In this document: one piece after another, positions 17,739-26,070 of the stretch | Layout of the letters: the number at the start of each line of letters is the position of its first letter | Position numbering within the stretch: the stretch's first letter is position 1 | Origin: Thermococcus sp. | GTDB taxonomy: Archaea; Methanobacteriota_B; Thermococci; Thermococcales; Thermococcaceae | Assembly (NCBI RefSeq): GCF_027011145.1 | Contig: NZ_JALVAO010000059.1 | Span: 1 to 39,851 of the forward strand | DNA length: 39,851 nt | Direction: 5' to 3' | Program-made: the position numbers and the translations under genes | The notes under the pieces: generated by a model | What the model was told of the DNA's origin: nothing | What the model saw: only the letters and a program-made list of their open reading frames with translations | Database searches by the model: none

Positions 17739-19457
17739 ATGAGGACTCTGAGAAAATCCGTACTTGCTCTATTAATCATCATTTTGATTGTGTTGGCTTC
17801 GGGGTGTCTAACAGGGACGACTTCCACCCAGAAATCGAAAATGACGAGCAAGGCTCCAAGCACCCCAGCGGTGTCCAGGGTGGAGACCTCGAATACCTCG
17901 GTACTTACCGTCGAGATAAACCCAAATCTGGAGCTGTTTGCGGTGATTTATATTCTTGCCTTCAATGGAAGCGACCCCTTTATAATGGCCCCTCCCAGCT
18001 ACATCAAGGATGCCCTGACGTATTTCGCCCCATACAAAGATAGCGAGGCCGTTAAAGACGTGCGGGAGACTTTCAATTCTTCACTCCCCTTTTATACAAG
18101 GGACGAAGCAATAATGGCCCTGAGCACGAGATTAGCCAAGTTGAATTACCTCGGGAATATCACCAACGACACTGCCCTTGGTCTCGATTTGAGGCTTTTC
18201 GCGGAGTTCGCCAGGGAGAGCAACTTTGAGGCTTTCTATCGGGCGCATCTGAAGGACTATGAGCGCTCGATTTCAAACCTCTCCAAGATTCTCTCCCGGG
18301 CACCCCGGTGGTACTGGCACCTCTTCGGGAGGGATTACACAAGGTTCAGGGTTGAGGCATCGTATTCGTTGAGGATACATCCCCACAGTGTTGGTGAGAA
18401 CGGGACCGTGTACTACATTGGGTTTATCCCCCGAGATATGGACCCCTCTAAAGCTCATGAATTGGCTCTTGTAATACTCCATGAGTTTGCACACCCATTC
18501 GTGGAGGATTTTCTGAAGGAAAACTTTCAGCTTTTTAGGAACATGAGTTACTACCTGAACGAGATTAGAAGCGAACTGCCCTTCACAACCAGTTATGATG
18601 TGGATCACTACGGGACCTTTTACAACTACCTCGATGAGCTCTTCACAGAAAGCGTGGCCGAGTACATAGGGCTGAAGTGCGGGATACCGGAGGATTACGT
18701 TACCCTTTACCGGCTTACCATGTCGGTGCCACTGTTCCCGCTCTCCAAGTTCTTTGAGGAGTATAGTCACATGGAAAAATCCGGAATGAAGGTGTCGGAA
18801 TACGCCCCAATCTTTGCGAGGCACATGGCAGAGTGGGCAACTCCAGAAAACGTGAGTGCCCTCTACTGGGAGGTTACTCCGGTCACGTGGGTTCATGAGA
18901 CGAACAGCATACTCTTCAATGGAAAAGTGGTGATAGTCTACGGAACCTCTGGAAGCGAAAAGGCTCTGGCGGAATTCCTTGAAAAGACCCTCAAGCGGGG
19001 CTACCTTCAAGGATACGGGCAGGCTCCCTCCATTGTTTTGAAGGAAGTCGATGAACTGACTCCTGATGACATGAAAACCAACTTAATCCTCATCGGCACT
19101 CCCGAGACGAACGAACTCGTTGAAAGGCTCAACGACAGACTGCCGGTGAAGTTCCTCTTCAACGGTTCGTGGACACTTGGACGGAGCAATGATTCCGTGG
19201 GCAAGTTTTTTGCCTTCAAGATAACCAACGAATCCGTGATTTCACTCCCGCTGAACGCTCCGGTCCCGTCCCAATGGGGCCTCATAGAGACCATAAAGAA
19301 CCCTTGGAATAGTGACACGTACATCACCGTAATCGCCGGAACGGACGAATCCTTGATGGGGGAGGTAATCCGCAAAGGCAGAGTGGAGAGTTACACCATC
19401 ATCGGAAGGAATTACCTAGAAGTTGGATTTTACATTGAGAGGGGCGGTGAGAGATGA
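17739..19457 (+). CDS. membrane-anchored HExxH lipoprotein, DUF4932-like
   Basis: A 572-residue predicted surface protein. Residues 1-22 form a basic, hydrophobic signal sequence ending in ASGC, so C23 is a likely lipid-anchor site, followed by a Ser/Thr-rich linker. The body has VEINPNLEL (a DUF4932-type start), then HEFAH (248-252) and ESVAEY (from E304), matching a gluzincin zinc site with two His and a distal Glu. It is therefore a candidate extracellular zinc metallopeptidase, with substrate unknown. The C-terminal third (about 400-572) is a separate alpha/beta region. Its last four bases overlap the start of a paralogue, so the two are translationally coupled. Confidence 0.75.
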   Translation: MRTLRKSVLALLIIILIVLASGCLTGTTSTQKSKMTSKAPSTPAVSRVETSNTSVLTVEINPNLELFAVIYILAFNGSDPFIMAPPSYIKDALTYFAPYKDSEAVKDVRETFNSSLPFYTRDEAIMALSTRLAKLNYLGNITNDTALGLDLRLFAEFARESNFEAFYRAHLKDYERSISNLSKILSRAPRWYWHLFGRDYTRFRVEASYSLRIHPHSVGENGTVYYIGFIPRDMDPSKAHELALVILHEFAHPFVEDFLKENFQLFRNMSYYLNEIRSELPFTTSYDVDHYGTFYNYLDELFTESVAEYIGLKCGIPEDYVTLYRLTMSVPLFPLSKFFEEYSHMEKSGMKVSEYAPIFARHMAEWATPENVSALYWEVTPVTWVHETNSILFNGKVVIVYGTSGSEKALAEFLEKTLKRGYLQGYGQAPSIVLKEVDELTPDDMKTNLILIGTPETNELVERLNDRLPVKFLFNGSWTLGRSNDSVGKFFAFKITNESVISLPLNAPVPSQWGLIETIKNPWNSDTYITVIAGTDESLMGEVIRKGRVESYTIIGRNYLEVGFYIERGGER

Positions 19458-20983
19458 GGAGGATTTGGGCGCTTTTAATGGTTATTGTCCTCCTGGTTCT
19501 CCCTGCTTATTATTTCATCAACCATAGTACGGGTGAGAAGACTACTCTCCAACTGGACCTTTCGCCTGTGGTTGAATGCAACGACAGTGTCTGCATCGAG
19601 ATAAATCCCTATATCGAGCTGACGGATGTTGTTTTCCACCTCGCGGGCTGGAACTCCGGCAACGTTACTCCCTACTCTCAAGAAGTTGAGTCTTACTTCT
19701 CTCCATACAAGAACCACAGAGCGATACTTCTCGCCAAAAAAGCCCTGAGAGAGGGTTTAGAGTACGACGCCATCTCCAAGTTTGCAATTGAGCTGAACTC
19801 AACGGAGTGGAGCCCTTATATTGTGAGAAGAGTCCATGGAAACGAAAAGCTCCTCAACGAGCTTTCCATAGCGATAAAAGATTTCGCCCGAGAATTGAAC
19901 TTTTCAACCTTCTACGAGAGTCATCGAGATTTTTACAAGGAACAGATAAGACTGTTTTTAAAGGAGAATTCCGATGTTCTTAGCCTTCCTCACTTTGAGG
20001 AGATGTTCTTTGGAGAGAAGAAAAAGCGCTGGGTTTTCATTCTCCAGCCCCTTGAGATGTACTACAGCTACAGTGGCTGGAAGAACAATACGGTTTACGC
20101 CTTTATTGGCATCTGTTCAGTCTCCAATGAGACTACATCATACTGCGGTGCCTCCGCCCACGAGCTCGCCCACAGCTTTGTTAATCCAGCTGTGGACAGG
20201 CACTACAGGGAGTTTAAAGGGTACAGGAAAATGTTCTCCCCCGTAAGGAATATCATGACTTCCATGGGATACTCGAGCTGGAAGACCTACCTTGACGAGA
20301 CCCTCGTGAGGGCGTTTGAGGCTTACTACATCCTCAAGACGGAGGGAAACCAGAGCGCTGAGAGGTTCATAAAGAGCCAAGAAGCCCTTGGGTTTTACCT
20401 TGTTGGAAGGGTTTACAGGGCTTACATAACGGACTACCTGCCTAACCGGGAGAAATACCCAACCTTTGAGAGCTTCATGCCCGAACTTGCAAGGCTAATG
20501 GGAAACTGGTATAGGGAGGACTTCTGGAGGAACGTTTCACCGGAGCCAACAATCAGAATGGTTTTCATAGCGTTTAAAACGAAGGGCGTTAAGGTGTATT
20601 CTCCAAACCTCTCGGAGAGCACGTATGTGAGAAGTTACTTTGAGACCCTCAGAAAGGCGGGCTTTAAGGTAAGCTTTACAGAGAAACTCGAAAGTGGCAA
20701 CCTTATTGTAATCGCGCCGTTAAACTCTTCCCTCGTCCGGAAGCTCAACAGGTACGTGGAGATAAGGAACAATTCCATCGTTCTCGATGGTGTCGAGTAC
20801 TCCAAGGGAGTTTTCCTTGTTGAGGCCCTTAGGAATCCAGAGGGGAAAGGATTCGTCCTATTAATTGCGGGAACGCCGGACGTGTTCAAAAGAAGGCCCT
20901 CCAAAAGCGGAGATGAAAATCTGCTGAACTATCATTACTTCATCTACCTGACGAATCTTAAGCGGGCAGTCGCTTTTGGATAA
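19454..20983 (+). CDS. membrane-anchored HExxH protein, paralogue of the preceding gene
   Basis: A 509-residue protein with an N-terminal hydrophobic anchor (about 5-22) but no lipobox cysteine, so it is probably a signal-anchored rather than a lipidated protein. It parallels the upstream product: CIEINPYIEL, YFSPYKNHRA, HELAH (236-240) and LDETLVRAFEAY with candidate third ligand E282. Cysteines at 42, 47, 221 and 231 could form disulfides outside the cell. Start ATG 19454 lies in an ATGA overlap with the preceding stop, with GGCGGTGAG upstream. The tandem arrangement indicates gene duplication followed by divergence. Confidence 0.75.
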   Translation: MRRIWALLMVIVLLVLPAYYFINHSTGEKTTLQLDLSPVVECNDSVCIEINPYIELTDVVFHLAGWNSGNVTPYSQEVESYFSPYKNHRAILLAKKALREGLEYDAISKFAIELNSTEWSPYIVRRVHGNEKLLNELSIAIKDFARELNFSTFYESHRDFYKEQIRLFLKENSDVLSLPHFEEMFFGEKKKRWVFILQPLEMYYSYSGWKNNTVYAFIGICSVSNETTSYCGASAHELAHSFVNPAVDRHYREFKGYRKMFSPVRNIMTSMGYSSWKTYLDETLVRAFEAYYILKTEGNQSAERFIKSQEALGFYLVGRVYRAYITDYLPNREKYPTFESFMPELARLMGNWYREDFWRNVSPEPTIRMVFIAFKTKGVKVYSPNLSESTYVRSYFETLRKAGFKVSFTEKLESGNLIVIAPLNSSLVRKLNRYVEIRNNSIVLDGVEYSKGVFLVEALRNPEGKGFVLLIAGTPDVFKRRPSKSGDENLLNYHYFIYLTNLKRAVAFG

Positions 20984-21006
20984 GCACACTTTTCGAGGTG
21001 ATAGAT

Positions 21007-22524
21007 ATGTTCGTCCGCTCGCTCTCCGCGGGAGGCTCAATAGAAGAAATCGGCGGGAAAGCCCATCGTCTGGCCATCTTAACCAGATACTTCAACGTTC
21101 CGGAAGGTTTTGTGGTTACCACGAAGGCCTACAAGCTCTGGAAAGAAACCAGAAGCCTACCAGAGGACGTTATTGAGGAAATCAGGGAATACTTTCAATC
21201 TCCCTACGTCCTTGAAGGCAGGTTTCCCGTAGTTGTGAGAAGCTCTGCCACCGTTGAGGACAGCGAAAAGGCAAGCTTTGCAGGTGTTTTTGAAAGCGTA
21301 ACCAACGTGAACTCTTTCGATGAGTTAATCAAAGCGATTGAGCGGGTCTTTAGAAGTGCACAGTCAAGGCGCGTGAAGGAGTACATGAAACACCTTGGAA
21401 TTAAAAGAGATGTAAAGATGGCGGTCATAGTCCAGAGGCAGATAAGCCCAAAACTCTCCGGTGTACTCTTCACGCGCTCTCCAAGCGACCCTCACAACGC
21501 TCTCGCGGAGTTCGTCAAAGGCTCCCCTGAGAAACTCGTGAGTGGAGAATCAAGTGGTGAGCGCCTCATTCTCCCACGCGACCCCTCTAAAGTCAAAGAC
21601 CCTCTAATGAGAGAACTGGTGGAGATTGGTCTTGAAGTTGAGGAACTCTTTGGCAAACCCCAGGACATCGAGTGGGCCTATGACGAAACCCTCTGGCTCC
21701 TCCAGTCGAGGGACGTAACGGTTCTGGCACAAAAGCACGAGGAAGCCAAAGGACTGGAGGAATGGTATCCCCTTAAGGGGGTTCCAGCAAGTCCCGGAAA
21801 GGCGAAGGGAAGGGCTTACTTTGTCCTCGATGACCAGCCACCCGAGGAAGCTGAAAAGCTATTCCCTGAAGGGGGAGTACTTGTGACGTACGTTCTTCAT
21901 GCCGAGTATTACGGCCTCTTCGCGAAGGCCTCTGGAATAGTTACGAAAGTGGACAGCGTTCTCTCTCATCCGGCGATAATCGCGAGGGAACTTGGAATTC
22001 CCTGTGTCGTTGGAGTTGACGTTGAGGCAATACGGGACAGGGATGAGGTAATCGTTAATGGGAGTGCTGGAGTTGTCTACGTGAGAAACCCGAGGAAAGT
22101 CCTGAGAAAGTTTGAGCTCTGGAAAGCCAGCTATAAGGAAGACGAAATTACAAGGGAGCTTAGAGATGAGTACGTGGAGGCTCTTGAAGAGCTCTCGCCG
22201 GAGAAGCTAGAGGAGGTAATCCTCAAGGCGTTTTCACTCGTCAGGAGGTTTTATTCCACGGACCAGGAGAGAGCTTTCAACATATACCACTTCATAAACG
22301 ATCTCATGGAAGAGGAAACGCCTAGGATTCTTGCCGAGAAGTTCAACGTTGTTGACGTGTTTTCAAGGGCCGAGAAAGGGAAAAGACCGCGAAGCGAGGA
22401 GGAGAGAAGACTCTTTGAAATCTACCGCATTCTCAAGGTCTTCATCAACTACACTGACGAAAGGGTAAATGATATCCCAGCTCTCTTGTTTGGTATCCAA
22501 AATAACTCAGGGGCGAAATTCTGA
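21007..22524 (+). CDS. PEP-synthase-like protein: ATP-grasp plus phosphohistidine domain
   Basis: A 505-residue protein with an N-terminal pyruvate-phosphate-dikinase-type ATP-grasp domain (GGKAHRLAIL, VPEGFVVT, VVVRSSATVEDSEKASFAG, DIEWAYDETLWLLQSR). A swivelling phosphohistidine domain follows, with VLSHPAIIARELGIPCVVGV supplying the His. The C-terminal PEP/pyruvate TIM barrel of true PEP synthases (about 800 residues) is absent. Residues about 360-505 are instead a helical region I cannot assign. This resembles rifampin-phosphotransferase-like and other dikinase relatives, so PEP synthase activity should not be assumed. Start ATG 21007 follows GAGGTGA. The end overlaps a minus-strand gene by 18 bases. 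Confidence 0.8.
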   Translation: MFVRSLSAGGSIEEIGGKAHRLAILTRYFNVPEGFVVTTKAYKLWKETRSLPEDVIEEIREYFQSPYVLEGRFPVVVRSSATVEDSEKASFAGVFESVTNVNSFDELIKAIERVFRSAQSRRVKEYMKHLGIKRDVKMAVIVQRQISPKLSGVLFTRSPSDPHNALAEFVKGSPEKLVSGESSGERLILPRDPSKVKDPLMRELVEIGLEVEELFGKPQDIEWAYDETLWLLQSRDVTVLAQKHEEAKGLEEWYPLKGVPASPGKAKGRAYFVLDDQPPEEAEKLFPEGGVLVTYVLHAEYYGLFAKASGIVTKVDSVLSHPAIIARELGIPCVVGVDVEAIRDRDEVIVNGSAGVVYVRNPRKVLRKFELWKASYKEDEITRELRDEYVEALEELSPEKLEEVILKAFSLVRRFYSTDQERAFNIYHFINDLMEEETPRILAEKFNVVDVFSRAEKGKRPRSEEERRLFEIYRILKVFINYTDERVNDIPALLFGIQNNSGAKF

Positions 22525-22671
22525 ATCGTAAGTGATCAGAATGGTATAACACCCCTTTTCATCTTCTTCAATTTCTATTTTCCTTAGTCTGATTCCATAG
22601 GTTTTTATTGCGTCCTCTACGATCTCTGGGAGCTCATCTATGAATCCCTTCTTTTTGATCGTCAACATCAT
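22507..22671 (-). CDS. 54-residue protein translationally coupled to the DUF835 gene
   Basis: ATG 22671 overlaps the stop of the upstream DUF835 gene (TAATG), and GGTGAG lies five bases before it inside that gene's last codons. A second ATG follows immediately. The product is charged and soluble: an N-terminal KKKGFIDELPEIVEDAIK helix, then strands LRKIEIEE and CYTILITY. Coding evidence is the coupling, the strong ribosome binding site and a balanced alpha/beta sequence. No family is recognised. Its 3' end overlaps the convergent PEP-synthase-like gene by 18 bases. Confidence 0.65.
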   Translation of the reverse strand: MMLTIKKKGFIDELPEIVEDAIKTYGIRLRKIEIEEDEKGCYTILITYDSEFRP

Positions 22672-23732
22672 TAGGTCTCACCAATGTTTAGAACTTGTTT
22701 TAGGATTTTAACCTGTCTCTTTTCAAGACTTCTCTCATCTAAGATAAGAAGTAGCATACCTCTGTAGAATGCCATGTAATCAGACAAAGTTGCTAGAAAC
22801 TTTAGAACTGATCGGAAATCATTATACATCAGAAGATACTCAAGCCCATCTACAATAACTACTCCCGTGACGTTTTCAAGATATGCCTCTCTGAGATAAC
22901 CTCTGGCTCGTTCGATTATTTTATGGAGCTGTGTTGGTCTTATGTTTCCAGGATGATCTATCATTGTTAATAAGTGGACCTCCCATTTCTCAGGAAGCTC
23001 ACTTTTTCGACTAAACGCTAAAACTGGGAAATTTGAAAGAGCATTAGCATATGCTTTAAATTTTTCTGGCGATACAATAAAAACTCCCTCTCGAATAACT
23101 TCGGGTTTCTCTGTTTTTCTAAGGTTTTTGAATCTTTCCGAGAATATTATATCAAAGAATGCGAAAACCTCAAGAACGTTTAAGATTGCTCCCAGGGTAA
23201 ATCCTATCGGGGCAAACCATTCAACAGGTCGAAGAAATGGATAGTCCATTTTGTGTATCCCATGGGCAGTTATAACCGCACTTAGAAGTGTTCCTGACCT
23301 TGGATAAAACTTTCTAATACCCCACAAGAAAATACCTGCAAAAGTATAGAAGATTCCAGTAATGCCATATGAGAGGTACATAGGCCTAGATATTGGACTT
23401 ACCATTGAATAGACAACGACGTAGGCTGAAACTAGAAAGGGCAGACTTAACGCTACAATTCGTAGTGCGCGTACGGGAAATCCTAGAGCCTCTTCGTCAA
23501 ATAACGTCACAACACCACCTGCCAAAAAAGAAACACCAACTGCCTGAAAAATTGGGACACCCCAGTTGATATTTAGAAATTCTGAAACTATAGAAAGAGA
23601 AGACGTCAAGAAGAAAAACGACCAGAAAAGGAGGGATTTTCTTCTGTATTTCTTCCAGCCTGTGAGCAGAAGTATACCTGCTGTTACTTTTAGGGAGAAA
23701 CTAAGAAACTGAGAAGCTCCCAGTAAGTTCAT
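22671..23732 (-). CDS. seven-helix membrane protein with C-terminal DUF835 domain
   Basis: A 353-residue protein. Residues about 1-200 contain seven hydrophobic helices (for example FSLKVTAGILLLTG, LLFWSFFFLTSSLSIV, IFYTFAGIFLWGI, GFTLGAILNVLEVFAFFDII). The C-terminal 140 residues are a cytosolic DUF835 domain with FIVSPEKF, the KIIERAR helix and the signature VVIVDGLEYLLMYNDF followed by KFLATL. DUF835 is an archaeal domain, common in Thermococcales, that I would compare to degenerate KaiC/RecA-like folds. The architecture suggests a membrane sensor with a signalling output. ATG 23732 is preferred because GGTGATCG precedes it; TTG 23765 is the upstream alternative. Base composition is more AT-rich than in the neighbouring core genes. 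Confidence 0.78.
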   Translation of the reverse strand: MNLLGASQFLSFSLKVTAGILLLTGWKKYRRKSLLFWSFFFLTSSLSIVSEFLNINWGVPIFQAVGVSFLAGGVVTLFDEEALGFPVRALRIVALSLPFLVSAYVVVYSMVSPISRPMYLSYGITGIFYTFAGIFLWGIRKFYPRSGTLLSAVITAHGIHKMDYPFLRPVEWFAPIGFTLGAILNVLEVFAFFDIIFSERFKNLRKTEKPEVIREGVFIVSPEKFKAYANALSNFPVLAFSRKSELPEKWEVHLLTMIDHPGNIRPTQLHKIIERARGYLREAYLENVTGVVIVDGLEYLLMYNDFRSVLKFLATLSDYMAFYRGMLLLILDERSLEKRQVKILKQVLNIGET

Positions 23733-24073
23733 TCGATCACCATTTGCCTCTAAACAGATTTCCAATTAAAACCTTACGCCCTTGTGGTGAGAATATGGAA
23801 TTCGATTTTTATACCAAATTTTTAATTTTAAGTTTCACTTTCAACCTTTAGCAAAAGGCTCAGCTGTGTGCAATTGTTTTAATCCATTGGAAGATATCCG
23901 AAAAATTTAAAACCCCTTTTTTCTCTATGAACATAATAGAGTCAATGGTAAAATCAGGGCTCTATGTTGAGAATCAGATAGTTGTAATCCCTAATTGGGC
24001 TCGAATAAAAATAGGCTGAAATTACAGGGGGGTTTACCCCCTATTGTGTAACAACATTAATTGTTTTTAGTTT
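23733..24073. other. AT-rich gap upstream of the DUF835 gene
   Basis: Contains a minus-strand TATA-like GGTATAAAAATCG (23806-23818) suited to the DUF835 gene and the hairpin listed separately. A 30-codon plus-strand frame (23927-24019, MNIIESMVKSGLYVENQI...) sits behind ATTTAAAA at 23905-23912; it may be a small leaderless gene or a remnant, and I do not call it. Confidence 0.45.
24026..24042 (-). terminator. hairpin downstream of the DUF257 genes
   Basis: A perfect 6-bp stem, AGGGGG/CCCCCT, with loop GTTTA, located about 30 bases beyond the last DUF257 codon. On the minus strand a T5 run follows within about 20 bases. Archaeal termination relies mainly on U-runs, so the hairpin may instead protect the mRNA 3' end. 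Confidence 0.4.
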
Positions 24074-24847
24074 TTATTGATCACAGGACAACTTTTCTAA
24101 CTTTGGAACGCCATTTTTGAAATGGTATTTGAATTTTATAATTCTGCTTTTGAGATCTGGGGCTTTAAGAATTTCAAGGTATCTTACAACTTCCATGCCA
24201 TTCAACTCACTCCTAACGCGAATAACATAAGTTGCCCTTCTGTACACGGAAGCAAGTACTTGGGAGCTTTCTTTTGGCCCCCACAGCCAGAAATTAGTCC
24301 CCTTGGGATACTCCCGATAAGCCCGTGCTTTAGCCCTTAATTCCGCTGAAATTTCAAGATACCTTAGTGTTTCAAGCTCACCACCTAGGATCTCTATGTA
24401 GTCCGAAACATCCATAGTGAATCCGTAGAGCTCTCTTCCCTTGAACAGTCCTCTTTCTGCCCATATTTTTTTATGTGCTTCTACAACTTCAACATACTTT
24501 GTTGGTAAGACTTCTGCGGAAATAGAACCCTTAAGGTACTATATCCCCTCAAGATCACTGATTACGTCATAAAAACTCCCAAAGGTATCTATTATTGTGA
24601 AATTTCCTCGTTTCAAATACTCTCTCGCATTTATACCTGATGTTTCAAATGCTCGCATAAGAACGTGTAGGGGATATGAGATGTTAAAGTATCCTACAAG
24701 ATTATCTTTTTTGAGTTTTTCTCTTAGTATGTGGAGGAGTATATCCTTTCCTCTAGCTCGTGGATCAACCTCGTGAATAAGGATAAAGGACTGTTTTAAT
24801 ATTCCTCCGAGCTCTTTATCAAGTTCTGGAATTTCCCATGACAACAT
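24074..24847 (-). pseudogene. second DUF257-family gene, interrupted by one in-frame TAG
   Basis: The frame is open for 257 codons from ATG 24847 except for a TAG at 24541-24539. Upstream of it lie MLSWEIPELDKELGG, GKDILLHILREKL and FTIIDTFGSFYDV. Downstream the same frame continues YLKGSISAEVLPTKYVEVV, LFKGRELYGFTMDVSDYIEI, and on to KLEKLSCDQ. It aligns with the adjacent paralogue, where GIYQLSG matches GI-stop-YLKG, so the lost residue was probably tyrosine. It starts two bases after the upstream gene, with GGAGGT positioned for coupling. It is a point-mutated gene, a truncated functional one, or a sequencing error. Confidence 0.75.
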
Positions 24848-24849
24848 TC

Positions 24850-25512
24850 CTAACTACCTCCAAACAGGGTTAGTGTTTTCCCTTCGTTGGGTCCTTTGGT
24901 GACTATGCCAACTCTTTCCTCGTCGATTACGTGAGTTTCAATAACTACATCTGATGTGACATAGGCAATATTGCTTATCTCAGGGCATTCTGGTTGAGAG
25001 AGTGTGAGAATTGTCCCATTAGTTTTTACTTTACTAAGAAGCAATTCTCTCATCGCCCATATCATTCTATAAACTAAATATGGTCTTCTAAACAGCTTGC
25101 AAATTCCAGTGGAAGTGTATGTGAATATCCAAAGCCCATCCCACTCCTTAGAATCGAGTATCTTTGTTCCCCATTCCTTGAGTTTTATAACAAAAACTGA
25201 ATCATCTAAATATCCAGAAAGTTGGTAGATTCCATTTTCATTTCTTGGAATACTATACACGCTTCCAAAGGCGTCTAGAACGTGAAAATTTTTCCCTAGG
25301 TATTCTTTGACGTTAAGGCCAATCATTTTGGAATTGCTTTCAAATACTCTAAAAGGCTCATATAAAAACATAAAAACATTCTCACCTTCTTCGAGAAGAT
25401 CTCTAAGAATCATCAAAGAGAACAGTTCTCCATTGGATCCAAGGTCAGCTTGGATTAGGGATAGTACCCCTCCCTCTGGGAGTAGTTGAAGTGCACTTTT
25501 TGGGGCGTTCAT
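24850..25512 (-). CDS. DUF257 family protein
   Basis: A 220-residue cytosolic protein. Features are LLPEGGVLSLIQADLGSNGE, where the P-loop position of KaiC-like proteins would be but lacking a classical GxxxxGKS/T, then DLLEEGENVFMFLYEP, the VLDAFGS motif, and VSKVKT...ILTLSQP near the end. DUF257 is a family described from Pyrococcus/Thermococcus with no assigned function; the overall order of strands suggests a degenerate RecA/KaiC fold (my inference). ATG 25512 follows AGGTGGT. A TATA-like element lies at 25541-25552. It heads a two-gene unit with the TAG-broken paralogue. Confidence 0.7.
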   Translation of the reverse strand: MNAPKSALQLLPEGGVLSLIQADLGSNGELFSLMILRDLLEEGENVFMFLYEPFRVFESNSKMIGLNVKEYLGKNFHVLDAFGSVYSIPRNENGIYQLSGYLDDSVFVIKLKEWGTKILDSKEWDGLWIFTYTSTGICKLFRRPYLVYRMIWAMRELLLSKVKTNGTILTLSQPECPEISNIAYVTSDVVIETHVIDEERVGIVTKGPNEGKTLTLFGGS

Positions 25513-26070
25513 AAGAACCACCTACATATATTTCACCTTGGATTATAAATGCATTTCCTGTCTTTTAATGCTAATTGATAGGGCATCTATGTTGTTGACA
25601 TAAAACCTAAAAGTTGTGAAACCTGTGAGAGTTTCCAGGGAGTGAGGAAAACATGAGTATGCAACGGCTTTTTTCAAATCTAACGGAGGTGGGGCTTTTA
25701 CCTGGAGTTTTAAACTGGACAGAATCCCGCGTTTCCTTTGCAGGAGCCCACCTGAGGTAGCCGACAACGAGATACCCTTCACTTCGCTCTATGAAGTCGA
25801 GAAATCATTAGAATGCTAATTGCTCACATGATGGGAATTACCACATCGACGATCTATCGAAGGGCAGAGTGGTGTTTAAGTATAGCCAATGAAAAACGTC
25901 AACGTTACGCGACGCTTTCTGGGTATTCAATTTTCTTTTGTTCTCGAAGAGCTTGTAATTCAGAATAGACAAAACTAGAGTATGTTCTTTTGTCCAGTAA
26001 AAAGCTATTTAAAGACGCAAGTATAAAATGCACTTCACAAAGTAATAGAACCTAGCTGGAGGCCAACTTC
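25513..26070. other. long spacer with possible gene remnants
   Basis: No gene is called in these 558 bases. Near the left edge is the DUF257 promoter; near the right edge, TATA-like elements (about 26008-26030) and GGAGG serve the lipoprotein gene at 26071. In between, a plus-strand frame at 25813-25968 encodes 51 residues. Read with the preceding codons, it contains REIIRMLIAHMMGITTSTIY, which looks like the helix-turn-helix of a resolvase, transposase or regulator. It has no ribosome binding site and a stop just upstream. I read it as a possible remnant of a mobile element or regulator. Confidence 0.4.

Noticed and set aside
23927-24019. 30-codon plus-strand frame behind an ATTTAAAA element
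   Set aside because: TATA-to-ATG distance is too short for the first ATG, and there is no ribosome binding site; not enough to call a gene.
25543-25782. Minus-strand 79-codon frame in the 25.5-26.1 kb spacer
   Set aside because: No ribosome binding site, no recognised family, and it runs into the DUF257 promoter; kept only as part of the unassigned spacer.
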